Below, piece by piece: positions 10,998-22,384 of a stretch of DNA of 64,000 bases (positions are counted from its first letter, which is position 1; each line of letters begins with the position of its first letter). This DNA comes from Takakia lepidozioides. Its lineage: Eukaryota; Streptophyta; Takakiopsida; Takakiales; Takakiaceae. The notes below the pieces were generated by a model that had not been told where the DNA came from, did no database searches, and saw only the letters and a program-made list of their open reading frames with translations. Position numbers and translations under genes: made by a program. Location of the stretch: assembly GCA_030704615.1 (NCBI GenBank), contig CM060731.1:25792001-25856000 (forward strand), read 5' to 3'.

Positions 10998-13300
10998 CCT
11001 GCTTTTGCCTCCGTGGACTTGTTATAACGTGCCACCTGTTATATAGCCACTTTTCTAACCCTGCCACCTCATTACTCTCGCCACCCCGGCGCTGGCCGAA
11101 TCTACAAGTGGCCTCTGTGGCGATTTAAAATATAAAGCACTGGTTTTGTTGGGCGGGTCCCAGACTGGACCGGTGTCGGTTCTTTTTCAGTGTGTCAAAG
11201 TATACAGACCCGGCACTAGGATACAGGTGGACCCTGGTGAGCTGGACCCGGCGGGGGCCAAGTCAGCTTCATACCCTAGCTAACTGGCCGGGGCTGTAGG
11301 CTCAGACCCGGACCTGGACCCGGACCTGTCCCGGGGTCCAGGTCATGTTGTGATCCACTTTAGGTGTAGGTGTCTGGTTCTAACTTAGTTAAAATATTAA
11401 CATGTTCGCAGTCTCACACTTGAAGTGGATACGCGTCTCCATACGCTGCACTACTGCACCTATTCCCACCTCCCTATTGGTCGCTCCCACCGTCCCTATT
11501 TCCTTGACCTTCAAACTATTGGGTACATATACAGTAGTAGATCATAAGGAGTTACATGCTAGGATAATAATCCCTATAAGTATGCCTGTATTTTTCCAGT
11601 TTTTATATTTAATGAAATATAGAAATATTATTTCAAAGTCTTCAAAGGACTACTACCTATTGAGAACCAAGATGTGGGAAAAAAAAAAAAAAAAAAAAGT
11701 GGCACCCGGCAGTCCATGAGCTCAAAGCAGTGCATAAAAGAAGGCATCAACCCGGTCCTTCTCATCGCACTTATCATGACTCGCTAGACATGCCCAAATT
11801 TGGGAGTTCGATGTCTATCGCACACTGGGCTTTTGCTGCAGTGAATCTAAAAAAGGAAGAACACGGGGCGGGACGGAAGAATGTTAATCCTTGGGAGACC
11901 GCACCACAATCCGTTCTTGACAACACCGTCCTGGACAGTTGCTCCGGAGGTCATCCATTCCTTCCAAATTTTTCCGTGTTTAGATACGAATCAAATGCTC
12001 ATCCAACTCCCTGACTCGCTGCAAACTGCTCCAATCCGACAAGCTTCCTGCGGGCATGTAGTCCACGCATTACATATTCCGCATCACCTTCGCATTCAGC
12101 TCCTCACTTCAATCGCTCGGAATCTGAACTCGCCTACACCTAGATCTCGTCCTCTCACACCTTCCACGCACCGGCATCCTTCTGAACCCACAGCAAATCT
12201 AAGCTCCATCCTCTCTATTCAATGCACGCTGCACCGTCCCGATAGTTCCTGCACCTACTTATATATCAACGTCCACGAACCCAAGAGGGCACTCCCCAAT
12301 TCTGCCCTTCCATATGTGCTCACACACCGGCACAGACACACTGTCTACTTTTTTTCCTTATTTTTTTTTTCAGATACAGGGTGTCTAGTGTCTACTCAAA
12401 AGTATCATTCATTCTTAAATTAGAGGATTATCACTCATTCTTACCTAGAGTGGGCCACTTGCACTACCCTACACCCAATATATATAGCCACTCGTACCCC
12501 TTTTCAAAATCCTTAAGAAAAACCCTGATAGGCATGTGCCACCTTTCAAAGCTCAATCGACATATTTGAACCAATATGGAATTAACATGTCGTTTGAACT
12601 TTGATTTGAACTATAAACCCTGTATTGTTGCTCTCAGACTTGGACAGGAATGCCAAGTCTACAGTCTGGTCGCTGTTCTCTATGCATGAGGGCAGCTCTG
12701 TCCGCAGCACCCAAAAGTGTATCGCTATATCTCGCTATATCTCGCCGCCCACATTGATCATCTGATCTTTTGATCTACGGACTGCCCTCATGATCCTCTT
12801 TGATGCTAGCTTTTCTTTTTGTAAGCAAGTGCTTTCATTCATGCTGATCTAGCTTAGCCAGTAAATTAATCATCTCTACTCATGAAGCCTTGCGCGCTTG
12901 GAGTACAAAGAATTCTATTCCCTTGGGCGTGTATAGATTTTCTTGTGGATTCGAGCTCGAACAACATAGTTGGGGTTTTGAATTCGGCATCCCCGCTTTT
13001 GAATCTGTAATATGCTCTTTCTTTGACTAGCATCGATTTCAGCGGTGCTCTTTGAAGTTTGGTGGTCAGGCATATACCGTGTCAAATCAGGGCCTGCTTA
13101 GCTATGTCGATGACTCTTATATAATTTATATCCATCGCTGTTCACCCTGCTGAAACTAATGTATCACTTTCACCTAGCTGTACCGAATTAAGTACACGGT
13201 TACAGGAGGAATAATCGAACTCTTTAAGCTGATCACTTTTGTGAGATGGAGCAGCGTCTAATTGTCCAAGGCCTGCTTCTGCCTACTTGATCAGTGCGAT
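10998..13300. other. Intergenic, no gene found
   Basis: It contains a stretch rich in GGACC and CCCGG steps at about 11,150-11,345 (ACCCGGACCTGGACCCGGAC), echoed at 18,865-19,015 in the opposite sense, and a 21-base A run at about 11,679-11,699. Open frames of 60-180 codons at 11,402-12,423 show no domain, overlap each other in several frames and include simple-sequence DNA, so I do not call them. Confidence 0.4.
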
Positions 13301-13306
13301 ATATTG

Positions 13307-13680
13307 CTACTGCAGTCCACCTCCAGCCATCTCACTCATGTGCTTGGGCTGAAACGCACTGTACGTGGCCTCCCTCCTGCTCGAGGCAGTAGTTCTTTTT
13401 CGGAAGCTGTGGTCCTGGTAAATTAAGTGCCTGATTTTGTCAAATATACTGTGCCGTCGGCGCTGCTGCTGTCCATCTACCCATGCAGGTCTCTTGTTAT
13501 AGCTATCGATCCACCGGAAGTCATACGTGATTTGGTGCTTGAAATTCGGCCCTCTTGGATCCACACCCTATCCCTGTTGCTGCAGCCATCCCTCCTCATA
13601 TATCCTCGTCTTGCTGCTTGCAGCCGACAACCACAGCCTAGAATTGTTCTAGAAAACACCCCAACCGTCCTTGTCACACA
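13307..13680 (-). pseudogene. Recurrent exon-like fragment, copy 1 of 3
   Basis: On the minus strand the frame reads DPRGPNFKHQITYDFRW.. RPAWVDGQ and is clearly homologous to 58,264-58,450 (IHPRGPDFKLHVTYDSLWKD.. KPAWIDGQ) and 59,645-59,825. The similarity extends upstream through a non-coding-like segment containing GAACAATTCTAGGCTGT. I do not recognise the protein family. This copy lies outside any element I can delimit, while the other two are inside the CACTA element, so it may be close to the source that the transposon captured or a fossil of another copy. Confidence 0.55.
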
Positions 13681-14170
13681 CTAGTTCCTAAGCTGAACTT
13701 TACAAATGTGCTGGCGAGGTCGAGAGGACGACAATGTCCAAGAAAGATCTACAGTGCATCTAGTTGTCTGCGTCTGATCTCTGTAGTCTAACAGGCTGCA
13801 TTGATGTATTCTGAAAGAGATGCCCTTGCTTTGCTGTCTACCCTATCCCATGAGCTCCGGTGGATGAACCGTTATAATGTTGGAGTCGTTCTTCGTTTCC
13901 CTTACTCCATACTCGCAAGGTTTAATGATCCATCTGGACAACGTTCATGTCATGACTACAATGGCCTGCAATGCATTAATATATTCTCATATTCCCCCCT
14001 GATTGGGTACTCAATATGTATTAAGTAAGCTGGCACCAGATAAAGTGGAACTGAACCGTCACTTACGAACTACAGATCTTCTAGGAGTTAGATAAAAAGT
14101 TGCATAACCGTCTGAAAAGGAAACTAAGCGCGGGTTAAGCGCCTTGGAAAGATACATCTTGGACTAGAAA

Positions 14171-14180
14171 TTTTATATTA
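14171..14180 (+). promoter_or_regulatory. TATA-like box of the F-box/kelch gene
   Basis: TTTTATATTA lies 278 bp upstream of the first in-frame ATG (14,449). A start of transcription about 30 bp downstream would give a 5' leader of about 240 nt. That agrees with translation starting at 14,449 rather than at the non-ATG beginning of the open frame (TTG at 14,209). Confidence 0.4.
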
Positions 14181-14448
14181 AACCGAAAAGCCAACAGTCC
14201 AGCACCAGTTGAGCAGCCGCCAGCCTGGATCAGAACAGAACTCACATCCTCAAAACTTCTTAAATTGCTTACCGTACGCAGTGGCAAATCTTGTGGAGAA
14301 CTTGATTGTAATTAACTCTGATCTGAAGGGAAGGGCGAAAGTGATCAATGCGTATACTTTGTGGTGGCTAAAGTGGGGCGTCCGAGAAACTTTATACCTC
14401 TATCTAGAGACTGATGCGCAACGAAAACAACACAAGACCAGTTTTGAC

Positions 14449-15639
14449 ATGGACTTGGACCCAAACTTGTGGGCATCTCTTCCAGAAGACCTGCAAGAGA
14501 AAATTGCTGCTCGCCTCTCCATCCCAGCCCTATTCCGGAATCTGTCAACGTGTAAGAAGTGGCAATCCTTTGCCTTTTCCTCCCATTTTATAGATATGCA
14601 ATCGGAGGTCCAGAATGCTGGGATAGAGTTCAAGGCCATACTCATCTTTCAGCACAAGGTGCAGTACTTGACGTTTGTCGCATACGATTTTGGAGCAGAA
14701 AGGTGGTGGAACATGCCTGATCTGTCATTTCTTCCTTCCACATACTCCCACATCAAATCGGGAGCAGGAGGGCTCTTTTGTATGGGGGATTACTATCTCG
14801 GATGCCGGTACTTGCCAATTTCGCTCTTGGTGTGCAATCCACTCACAAGGCAGTGGAAAAGGCTGCCTCAATCCCTAGATTGTCTGGAAGCTGTAATGAT
14901 GGCAGATCCTGTGATCCACATGGTACAAAGTGGTACAAACAAGTACAAAGTCCTCATTATTCAAAATTATCCATATCATGTGGAAATACTGAGAAGCTTG
15001 CAGGTATACGACTCGTCCACCGATGCATGGACTGCCATCCACATGAGTATCCTCCCATCCGGCACATTTCTCGTGGTGAGTCATAAGAGATTTAACATTG
15101 TCACATGTGGCAATCTCGTTTACATGGTGGTGGAAGTAGATGACGACGACGGTATGGTCACTTACGACTTGGAGATGGGTGTTTTCGTAGCCGGTTACCA
15201 GAGATTTCCTCGCGATGTGTACAGAGATTATGTAGGTCGCACAAATAACATTGTGAACTACGAGGGCTCTCTTCTTGTAGTCACGTTGTATCAACGTCAA
15301 CGTGAAACTATGACCTTCTACGAGACAGGATGCTTAGCCTTTGTCGATGTCCGAAAGTATGAACCATCTCTAAACCAGTTCTCACTCATCACACGGACGC
15401 CAAGCGACATGGATTCTCGACTGTGGGCCAACGCAGGCGACCCGTCCTCTGTTGTTGTCCAAGGAGATCATCTCATCATTAACTCCATTTCGAGGTCAAG
15501 ACTGCTGCTAAAGTTCGATTTCGTCCAGAGGATTTGGACCACAGGCATAGTGCAGAGCATCACCGACGCCCGTGAACAATATGGACTCGGCTTATTTCCG
15601 GAACTTCTTTTCGAGCCCAATCTGAGCGCTCAAGTCTAG
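14449..15639 (+). CDS. F-box/kelch-repeat protein
   Basis: A single uninterrupted exon of 396 codons. The open frame extends upstream to 14,209, but only through a TTG; the first ATG is at 14,449, immediately before the F-box, so that start is preferred. Residues about 4-45 are the F-box (DPNLWASLPEDLQEKIAARL, SIPALFRNLSTCKKWQSFAF), which binds SKP1 in SCF ubiquitin ligases. The rest resembles plant kelch-associated beta-propeller repeats: a block with LLVCNPLTRQWKRLP, then LQVYDSSTDAWTAI, VTYDLEMGVFVAG and LLKFDFVQRIWTTG, each with the aromatic-W-phi pattern at the end of a blade. The substrate is unknown. There are no stops or frameshifts, and AATAAA lies 81 bp after the stop codon. Probably a working gene. 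Confidence 0.9.
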   Translation: MDLDPNLWASLPEDLQEKIAARLSIPALFRNLSTCKKWQSFAFSSHFIDMQSEVQNAGIEFKAILIFQHKVQYLTFVAYDFGAERWWNMPDLSFLPSTYSHIKSGAGGLFCMGDYYLGCRYLPISLLVCNPLTRQWKRLPQSLDCLEAVMMADPVIHMVQSGTNKYKVLIIQNYPYHVEILRSLQVYDSSTDAWTAIHMSILPSGTFLVVSHKRFNIVTCGNLVYMVVEVDDDDGMVTYDLEMGVFVAGYQRFPRDVYRDYVGRTNNIVNYEGSLLVVTLYQRQRETMTFYETGCLAFVDVRKYEPSLNQFSLITRTPSDMDSRLWANAGDPSSVVVQGDHLIINSISRSRLLLKFDFVQRIWTTGIVQSITDAREQYGLGLFPELLFEPNLSAQV

Positions 15640-15719
15640 AAGTATGAAGTGTGAACTGTGTTTAGTCGTAGCAGCACAGCTGTGTGTCAGGCTTGCAAAA
15701 CCAGGCCTCTAGAAAGTAG

Positions 15720-15725
15720 AATAAA
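15720..15725 (+). terminator. Polyadenylation signal of the F-box/kelch gene
   Basis: AATAAA lies 81 bp after the TAG stop of the F-box/kelch gene, followed by a T- and GT-rich region, as expected for a near-upstream element. Plant signals are loose, so this is a position-based call. Confidence 0.45.
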
Positions 15726-16339
15726 CTTGTCCCTGTGACTCTTGCCTCTCAGAACTCCCACTGGACTTTGTGACCAACAAGATCTCAGTTGGGATGGTGC
15801 TGCTTTCATCACATTTCATTGCTCTGGGACTTTGCCTTATTACATACACTGCAGTGCATCTGGTTGGTAGGGCCATGTAGCATACATTTGATTGATACAG
15901 GGCTAAATAAACAGCTACAATCTTTGACCTCATCATAGTAATCTAAACTTGATTTAGAGTTTTTTGGTTTTTCGTTGGCTCCTCCACTCAAGAGGAGACC
16001 ACGCATCAATGTTGGAAAAGATGGATGATCCTGATATGGAAAACACCAAATATACCTCTTGCTCTTGATATTAATGAGCATCAAATATTAATTTGTATTA
16101 TTTTTATTTTATGAAATATGTTTTTAACAGTAACAGCCACCACTGGTCCTGCTCCTGCGAGGTGGGCGTGGAGCAATTGGTGCGATTCATCCTCGCAGGG
16201 AGGAGAGTGTATCGCGACCGTCCTCTTTGTCCTTTCCATCCTTGGTTCTCAAGTGGGGCTGTGTAGCAGCTCGATCCTAACGAAGCAAAGTCTTTATATG
16301 CAATAGCACAATGTTGAACTGATGTTCTTTTTAAGCAGG

Positions 16340-16573
16340 TTATGTTATTTGTATCTGAACAGAAGCTGGTTGCAACTGTGCAGGCAACCATAGACAACAT
16401 CTCTAGAAGTTTGGCTCTGGAGTGGGGAACTACAGACTATGACATTCGAACTAACGGGATTGCACCTGGCCATATAGCTGGCACCCCGGGCATGAAGAAG
16501 CCGGTGCCAGAAGAAGCTGGTTTCAAGATACATGAGTGGGTGCCCTTGGGCAAGATGGGTGACAAGTGAGTTT
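16340..16573 (+). pseudogene. Exon of a peroxisomal 2,4-dienoyl-CoA reductase-like SDR
   Basis: The translation reads ATIDNISRSLALEWG, YDIRTNGIAPGHIAGTPGMK and EWVPLGKMGDK, then meets GTGAGT, a good splice donor. This matches the C-terminal half of short-chain dehydrogenases of the peroxisomal 2,4-dienoyl-CoA reductase group: the helix after the catalytic Tyr-Lys, the IAPG motif, then the TPGM segment. The Rossmann start and the catalytic YxxxK are not found nearby, so this is an isolated exon, either a fossil or a captured piece. An AG acceptor may lie at about 16,337 or 16,363. A 19-base phrase (GTTTTTTGGTTTTTCGTTG) occurs on both sides (about 15,960 and 16,571), possibly marking a duplication or insertion footprint. 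Confidence 0.65.
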
Positions 16574-16579
16574 TTTGGT

Positions 16580-17085
16580 TTTTCGTTGTTGCTTGTTGAA
16601 AGGGGAGGGTCACTGTCTCCCAAAATTAATTGACTTTATTAAACTTGTGTTGGAGGGGAACTTATCTCATTACCAGAACTGAGATTATAGATAATACATC
16701 TCAAATTTCAAATAGCAAAATTCGTCATGTGATATAAACTTAAAGACAATTCTCTGCATTGAGTTGTTGAAGGCTTCGGCAAAAACTTGGGATGGGTTCC
16801 AAATTACATTGCCCATATAGGAAAAATAACACATTGTGTAAAAGAAAGGTATTTTTAGGTGTATTTCTTATTTGTGCGGTTTTGGGTGAGGATACCTTAA
16901 TATATGACGCCTCCCCAAGGAAGTGTAAATTATGGTCTCTTCACCCGGAAGGGCTACTGCCTTCTGATAGGAAGGTGGACACATTTGTGACACCAATCAC
17001 TGGATTGAACCGCCAGTCCCATTTCCAAGATGCTATGTGCCCATTACCACCAGGCTACAGATTGGTTGTTGCAGTATTTGTACTA
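16580..17085. other. Intergenic, no gene found
   Basis: AT-rich DNA. The 158-codon frame at 16,792-17,268 runs across the left boundary of the piggyBac-like element at 17,090 and has no domain, so it is treated as chance. Confidence 0.4.
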
Positions 17086-17089
17086 TTAA

Positions 17090-17897
17090 CCCTCAAGTTC
17101 CCAAGCCCTTTTTTGACTTTTTACCAATTTTGGGTACCCAGCTGCAGTAAATTGCCCCTAGAAACCTACCAAAAAATCATCAGGAGATTCCAGCCTTATA
17201 GCAATGGGCCCAGCTCATTTATGCATGACATACGAAAAAATGAGCCAAGTCCACCGTGGAAATTGTGAGATTATAGCATTGGCCCGGACCTCAAATATGA
17301 GGTCCCAAAAAAAAAGCGAGAAAGAAATTGGTTTGACCAAATCAAAACCTAGCTTTATCCAAGACCCACCATTTCCAAATCAATAGTGGAGTGGCTATGA
17401 CCCCACTAAATTGCAGGTCCAACTGATTTTTTCACCTATGGTTGCTATGCATGCAATTACATGGGGGTTGAAATCTCAAAATTGACAAGAGAAAATGTGC
17501 CTCCAAATGAAGTAATTTTTTTCTACAAAATTTTTAAAAGCCAATGGTGGATGTGTGTATGTAATGCTCACACACCACAAGGTGAAGCGCTTTTTCCAAA
17601 ATTGCTAAATTTCTGCCAAAAATGGCCTTTGGAGTGCAATCTATTTTGGGCTTGTTTACTGCCACGTCAGCGGTCAACAGCCCTTTTCAGGCCCCAAAAC
17701 GTAAATGAGAGATCTAAGATATTTTTTGTAGGTCGTAGCTTTTGTTTTTTTTTTAATTTTGTTTTTTGCATCATACTCGAGACAAATCCCTTGTCATTAA
17801 AGCTTCAGGAGTGGGCCCCATCAGACTAGATCTGCAAAAATTAGGTCGAACTGCAAATTCAAATTGACCCGTTTCAGGTCGCTTGGGAACTTAAGGG
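17090..17897. mobile_element. piggyBac-like miniature transposon (non-autonomous)
   Basis: The element is 808 bp. The left end is CCCTCAAGTTCCCAAGC and the inverted right end reads CCCTTAAGTTCCCAAGC: 16 of 17 bases match. Both ends abut TTAA (17,086-17,089 and 17,898-17,901). TTAA duplication with CCC-starting inverted repeats is the hallmark of the piggyBac superfamily. The interior has no transposase; it holds a small palindrome (ACCTCAAATATGAGGT, about 17,289) and T-rich DNA. It is therefore a MITE that would need a transposase in trans. piggyBac elements are rarely reported in land plants, and TTAA target sites alone are weak evidence, so the superfamily assignment is an inference. Confidence 0.7.
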
Positions 17898-17901
17898 TTA
17901 A

Positions 17902-20900
17902 CGATGATGCCATGCCAAAGGATCTATGTTTGTTGATGCAAAACCGATTCAAACCCATGGTACCCGCGAATTTTCAGTAGCTAAGTGGTAACGACTGTGG
18001 CTCCATGCCTGGCAACACCACTTTTGGCCCCGAGAGAATAAGTAGCCATTTATTTTTCACTAGCCAGCAAACATTTAGGGCTAATCATATGCACCTACCC
18101 CATTTGAGAGAATACGATTTGGCTTCCGATTGCGTATATTTTCTTCAACCTTGGTTTCCCTAGATTTGAAAGCCAGCACTTACTCATTTTTTCTACCAAG
18201 GCTCAAGTCCAGAGGGTCTACCAATTCTGCCATCAAAGTTGTCAAAATAATTTCCTACTTGAGTTTCGTTTTAACTAATCCATTAGATCATAACAAAACC
18301 AAATACGATATATATCTTTTACATATCTTCAACACATATGGGAACATGATTGTAGATGATACAGCTACATGTATCAGACAGATACATAAACATGTTACTG
18401 AATTGGCTCTATTGAGTAGAACATTAAATTATCAACCCTATATATATTGATCAACAAACAAGGTTAATTTGTTTCTCAAATCACTTGGTTTTCAAGCCTA
18501 TCTATCGACTGTCAAAAAACTTGACGGGAAAAAAACAATGGTTTTCATGCTCCTTCAATGACTAAAATCCTTGCCATGAAAATGGGAATTTGTGTTAGTT
18601 GACGGTAGAGGTGCAAACAAGATGCAGATTGGTTTTTATGATAAAGTATCAATTACAGATTATTATATATATATGAGACAATAACCGGAGCTAGAGTAAA
18701 TAAGAGCCTCTTCCCCTACATATGATTTTAAACTGAAGTAGGGTATATGATTGCTCCTACAGAACCTGTATAGAACATCTACCATATGTGGTACTCAGAC
18801 GGAATGTCATATTGGTAAACATTTTGATATTCCCTATGGAGTAGGGCCTTAAGGAACCCACTAGGTCCAAGTTCAGGTTTTTTCTAGAGCCAAGTCTGGG
18901 TCCGAATATGAAATTATTAAATTGGGAAAATCCGGGTCCAGAACCGGGTATTTGAACACGGGGTTGGGTAAGGGTCCGGGTAAAATTAGCGGGTTTCACG
19001 AGTTCGGGTCCGGGTCCTAGTTAATTGATGAAATAAATTAGGAAATTGAGAATAATTAGAATAAAATGGTATCTGGGTGGAGAAAAAACTAAATGCTAAT
19101 GGAAAATATTATTTTAGGACATCTTCTTTCAAGATGTACCATACATATATATGGCTCTTTCACTGATTGTATACATGATGATATAAGAATTAAAATATCA
19201 TTTAAGATCCACCCATGGTAAGAAAAATAATATGCCTCATAGGTCACCATAAAAGCAAGAAAATTGCACACCACATCACAAACAAACAATAAACCAAATG
19301 AGAGGGAAGATTATGACCGTTACCTATGAGAAGCTCAACTGAGGGAGGAGAGGCGGCGCAAGTACAAGCCTTAAGGTAAGTGCCACATTTTAATTTATGT
19401 ATTATGGAATGGGCAAACCGCTGACCATTCTAAGGCTGCAGACCTTAACCCCTAAACGCCCGCGAGGCATGCGGGGCCTAAATGATCGTTGGCTTTGCAG
19501 ATGTGGATTTCTTTTCGCGTGACGCGGGGCATTGGATTCCCTCATGAGTGCAAGTGCTTTTGGCGGGCGGCGATTCTCGCGAAGTGCGCTGCCACAGTGC
19601 GAATTAGCCACATAGCGGGAAGGGGTTGGGCTTCCCGCTTGGCTTTCTCTTCCTCTCTCACATTGCTTTGTGCTCGTGGTGGTCGTAGGTTGCCGTTGCT
19701 TCTAGTTGTCGTTGCCTTCATCACTCTATGCGAGCTGTTTTGTTTTATGCTTTAGTTTCAATACACCTTGGACTGTTGAGAGGTTAGTGCGCCGGCCCCG
19801 GATACATTCACATCAATCCACAGGGGATACATTTCTCATACAAATCTCTTCATCGGCGGCTTTGTGTGGAGTGTGGGTAAAGGCAAAGACACTATTATCC
19901 CACTTTGGGAACAATATGCCAGTATGCCTTGGCCATTGCTTTGTGAAATTTCATTCCATGAGAGGCTACTAATATAGGTAATCTCAATTTTGTCATTTTA
20001 TGATGTGCACTTACTTGTAGTAGTGTGGTGGTGGGATGGCAGCTGCATTTCAGGCCCAATTCGCAAGGAAGTGGAAGATATCATACAACTGGCCTTTACT
20101 CTTGTGGGCATGTGTACATGCGCTAATTGCATAACCTGTGTGTTGGTGTGTGTTACTATGCTGTTTGTTGTGCTTGAAACGATCGTGCTAGAGGGGTCAG
20201 ACTTCCGTACAATTATGTGTGTAGGTTGAATTGTTGTTGAACATTTGGTTACGGGGTCCCGTGGTAAGCCACCTTATTGTGTTCAGATTTTGAAGAGATG
20301 GGGCATTCGCCTTTTTGGGGTTGAACATATACTTTGCACCAGGTGGTTTGTCATTTTTTGCTTTGCACTAACATTGTTTTGCTACAACAGCTAACCTTCT
20401 TTTGATACTGCAGGTTCCTCAGGGCTATATCTTGCATTGCACTGGAGTTGTGGTGGCACTTTGGAAGACGGCTCTAACTGTACTAACATTTTCCTTTTGC
20501 ATCCATGTCTACGTGCATGCAAGCATGGTGCTCATTTTTTAACCTTGGTGTGTAGGCTTTGTCCGACCACTGCAAGGTAGTTACTTCTGAAACCTATAGC
20601 AAGTAATAAAGCTATGGCTGCAAAATCCTACAATCCAACCACCTAACCTATTATGTTGCAGTATATAGATTAATTAATTAAAAATTATAATAAAAAATCA
20701 CACAATCAAATAAATGATTTTATGGATAGTCGACTTAAATCATTAATCAATGAAGTTTCTTTTGTGCATTCATCGTTGTGATTTATCTTGGTAGTCTACA
20801 TTCATTGATGTGTCCAAAAGTCACATTAACTCTGAGGGGTGTGCTTGGGTGGGGATCAAGGTAGAGAGAGCTGTAACCAGAGTGGAAGGAGGTTGTAAGG

Positions 20901-21860
20901 CTTACCTTGTGCTTGTAATGATCACTTACAACATCATCGCATTTGGAGGCTGGCAACTGGTAGTGGCAGTTGTTATTCACGTACGACAAACCTAGCCGAA
21001 TTCGTATGTCCCTTACTGTGGCATCCAATTTTTGTTCCAGTAGGTCTGTTGTGAAGTGCAAGGCAGGCAATGACAGTTGACATAGATTGTAACAAAGTAA
21101 GCAGTTTGTCCCTCCCCCTCTCGTTATAAAACACCATTTCATTTCATTTCTCTTCACTTGCTTGCCTTCTCTCCCTCAATTGTTTTGTCCTTCCCTTGTT
21201 GCTTCAACCATTCAAAAAAATCATGGGCAAGAACCAGCACTTAAATGCCTTTGTTTGGCATATTATGCAACCTAAGGCATCTTAGGAATTAAACAACAAT
21301 AGTCACTGTTGCATTTAGCAATTACCAGAACCAGCAAGCCTTAAGTTTAGATTTCCCTATATCCAATCCATGACACCAAATAGAAAGCTATTGACTCTGA
21401 GAATGACTGAGTGCTGATGAATTAATGCTCAAAAACCAGAGTGTGCATGGCCTAGCTTTAACTACAGCTTAGGCTCCACAAAACAGGGTCCAACCATCTC
21501 AATCATTTCTCTCCAGAGATAGGCCTAATCTTCCCTCTTTGGTTCACTCCTCAATTAGGCCCAGAGCCTTACACACATACTGGTGAATAACCAAAACCAA
21601 AAACCAGAATTCAAGATCAACTGGAGAAGCAACAAGAGTGATGGCCGATGACAACAATATCAACAACGCTAGGTTATGATTTCTTTGTTCGGTTTCTTTG
21701 TTTGTGAAAGACAAATAGAATGTGTAGAAGAAGAATGTAGACAAAGCGCTTTATGGCCTGTGTCTATTTTTAGGAACTGACCAAGGAACTCTAATGCAAA
21801 CGTAGTTGTATTATGATCCCCATCAACTTTAGGAGGTACAAATCGACGCACTTTGGTCAT
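17902..21860. other. Intergenic, no gene found
   Basis: A tRNA-like phrase (GTAGCTAAGTGGTAACGAC, about 17,976) may be a SINE scrap. There is a short TA run at about 18,663-18,674. Tracts with repeated GGGTCCGGGT-like units are at about 18,840-19,020. At 19,448 the phrase TTAACCCCTAAACGCCCGC resembles another TTAA-CCC terminus (see findings). A GC-richer segment at 19,480-19,750 has frames on both strands but no domain. No gene is called. Confidence 0.4.
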
Positions 21861-21865
21861 CTTCC

Positions 21866-22378
21866 CAAAGATTAATTAATGGGGCAGAAGATGAGTTAAA
21901 GGATGTGGATGTTCAATCCGATACAAACATCCCACCAGAAGCCCATGACCCGGTCGCGGGTGGAGACTCTCGCTCTGATGATCCCATCTCATTGGAAGAG
22001 GCATGTACACTTTTATATGAAGGTTGTAAATTCTCTAAGTTTGCAGCCACCATGCTTATAATGAATCCATGCACAACACATGGGGTTACAAATGCCTTTG
22101 CAGATGAAATGTTCTCGTTTAGATGTTGGAGAGGAGCAAGGCGGCATGATTCTGATGATGAATGGGAAGACAAACTCATGGAAGGTGTCGACATTGGTAC
22201 AACAAAACCAGGGAACCGGGGTGCATCCGCTGAAGTCGAACGACCAGCTCATCATACTCCTTCAAAATTGGACAGTAATGTAGAAGTACACCGCATGATT
22301 CAAGAGACTTTTTCAGATCATAGATACAACGCACACACTGAACAGAATGATAATTACATTCAACGCAAACTAATGTAG
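21866..22378 (+). pseudogene. CACTA (En/Spm) TNP2-like transposase N-terminal fragment
   Basis: The open frame contains EEACTLLYEGCKFSKFAATM followed by LIMNPCTTHGVTNAFADEMF, the conserved pre-catalytic block of plant CACTA TNP2-type transposases (usual form LY.GC..SKL..TLLLMN..THG.SN.F.DELF). It is preceded by an acidic stretch, as in the family. Directly after that block the similarity stops (RCWRGARRHDSDDEWED), and the catalytic domain is missing. The first codon of the open frame is not an ATG, so it is an internal fragment. It is not inside the CACTA element at 56 kb and cannot by itself mobilise anything. Confidence 0.65.
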
Positions 22379-22384
22379 TGTGAA

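Noticed and set aside
11402-12423. Overlapping frames of 94-180 codons.
   Set aside because: They cross a 21-base A run and simple sequence, lack domains and overlap in multiple frames.
14209-14448. An upstream extension of the F-box/kelch protein by 80 residues.
   Set aside because: The extension starts at TTG and contains no ATG; F-boxes usually lie near the N-terminus, and a TATA-like box at 14,171 would place this part in the 5' leader.
16792-17268. A 158-codon frame beside and into the piggyBac-like element.
   Set aside because: It crosses the TTAA boundary of the element, so it cannot be an ancestral gene, and has no domain.
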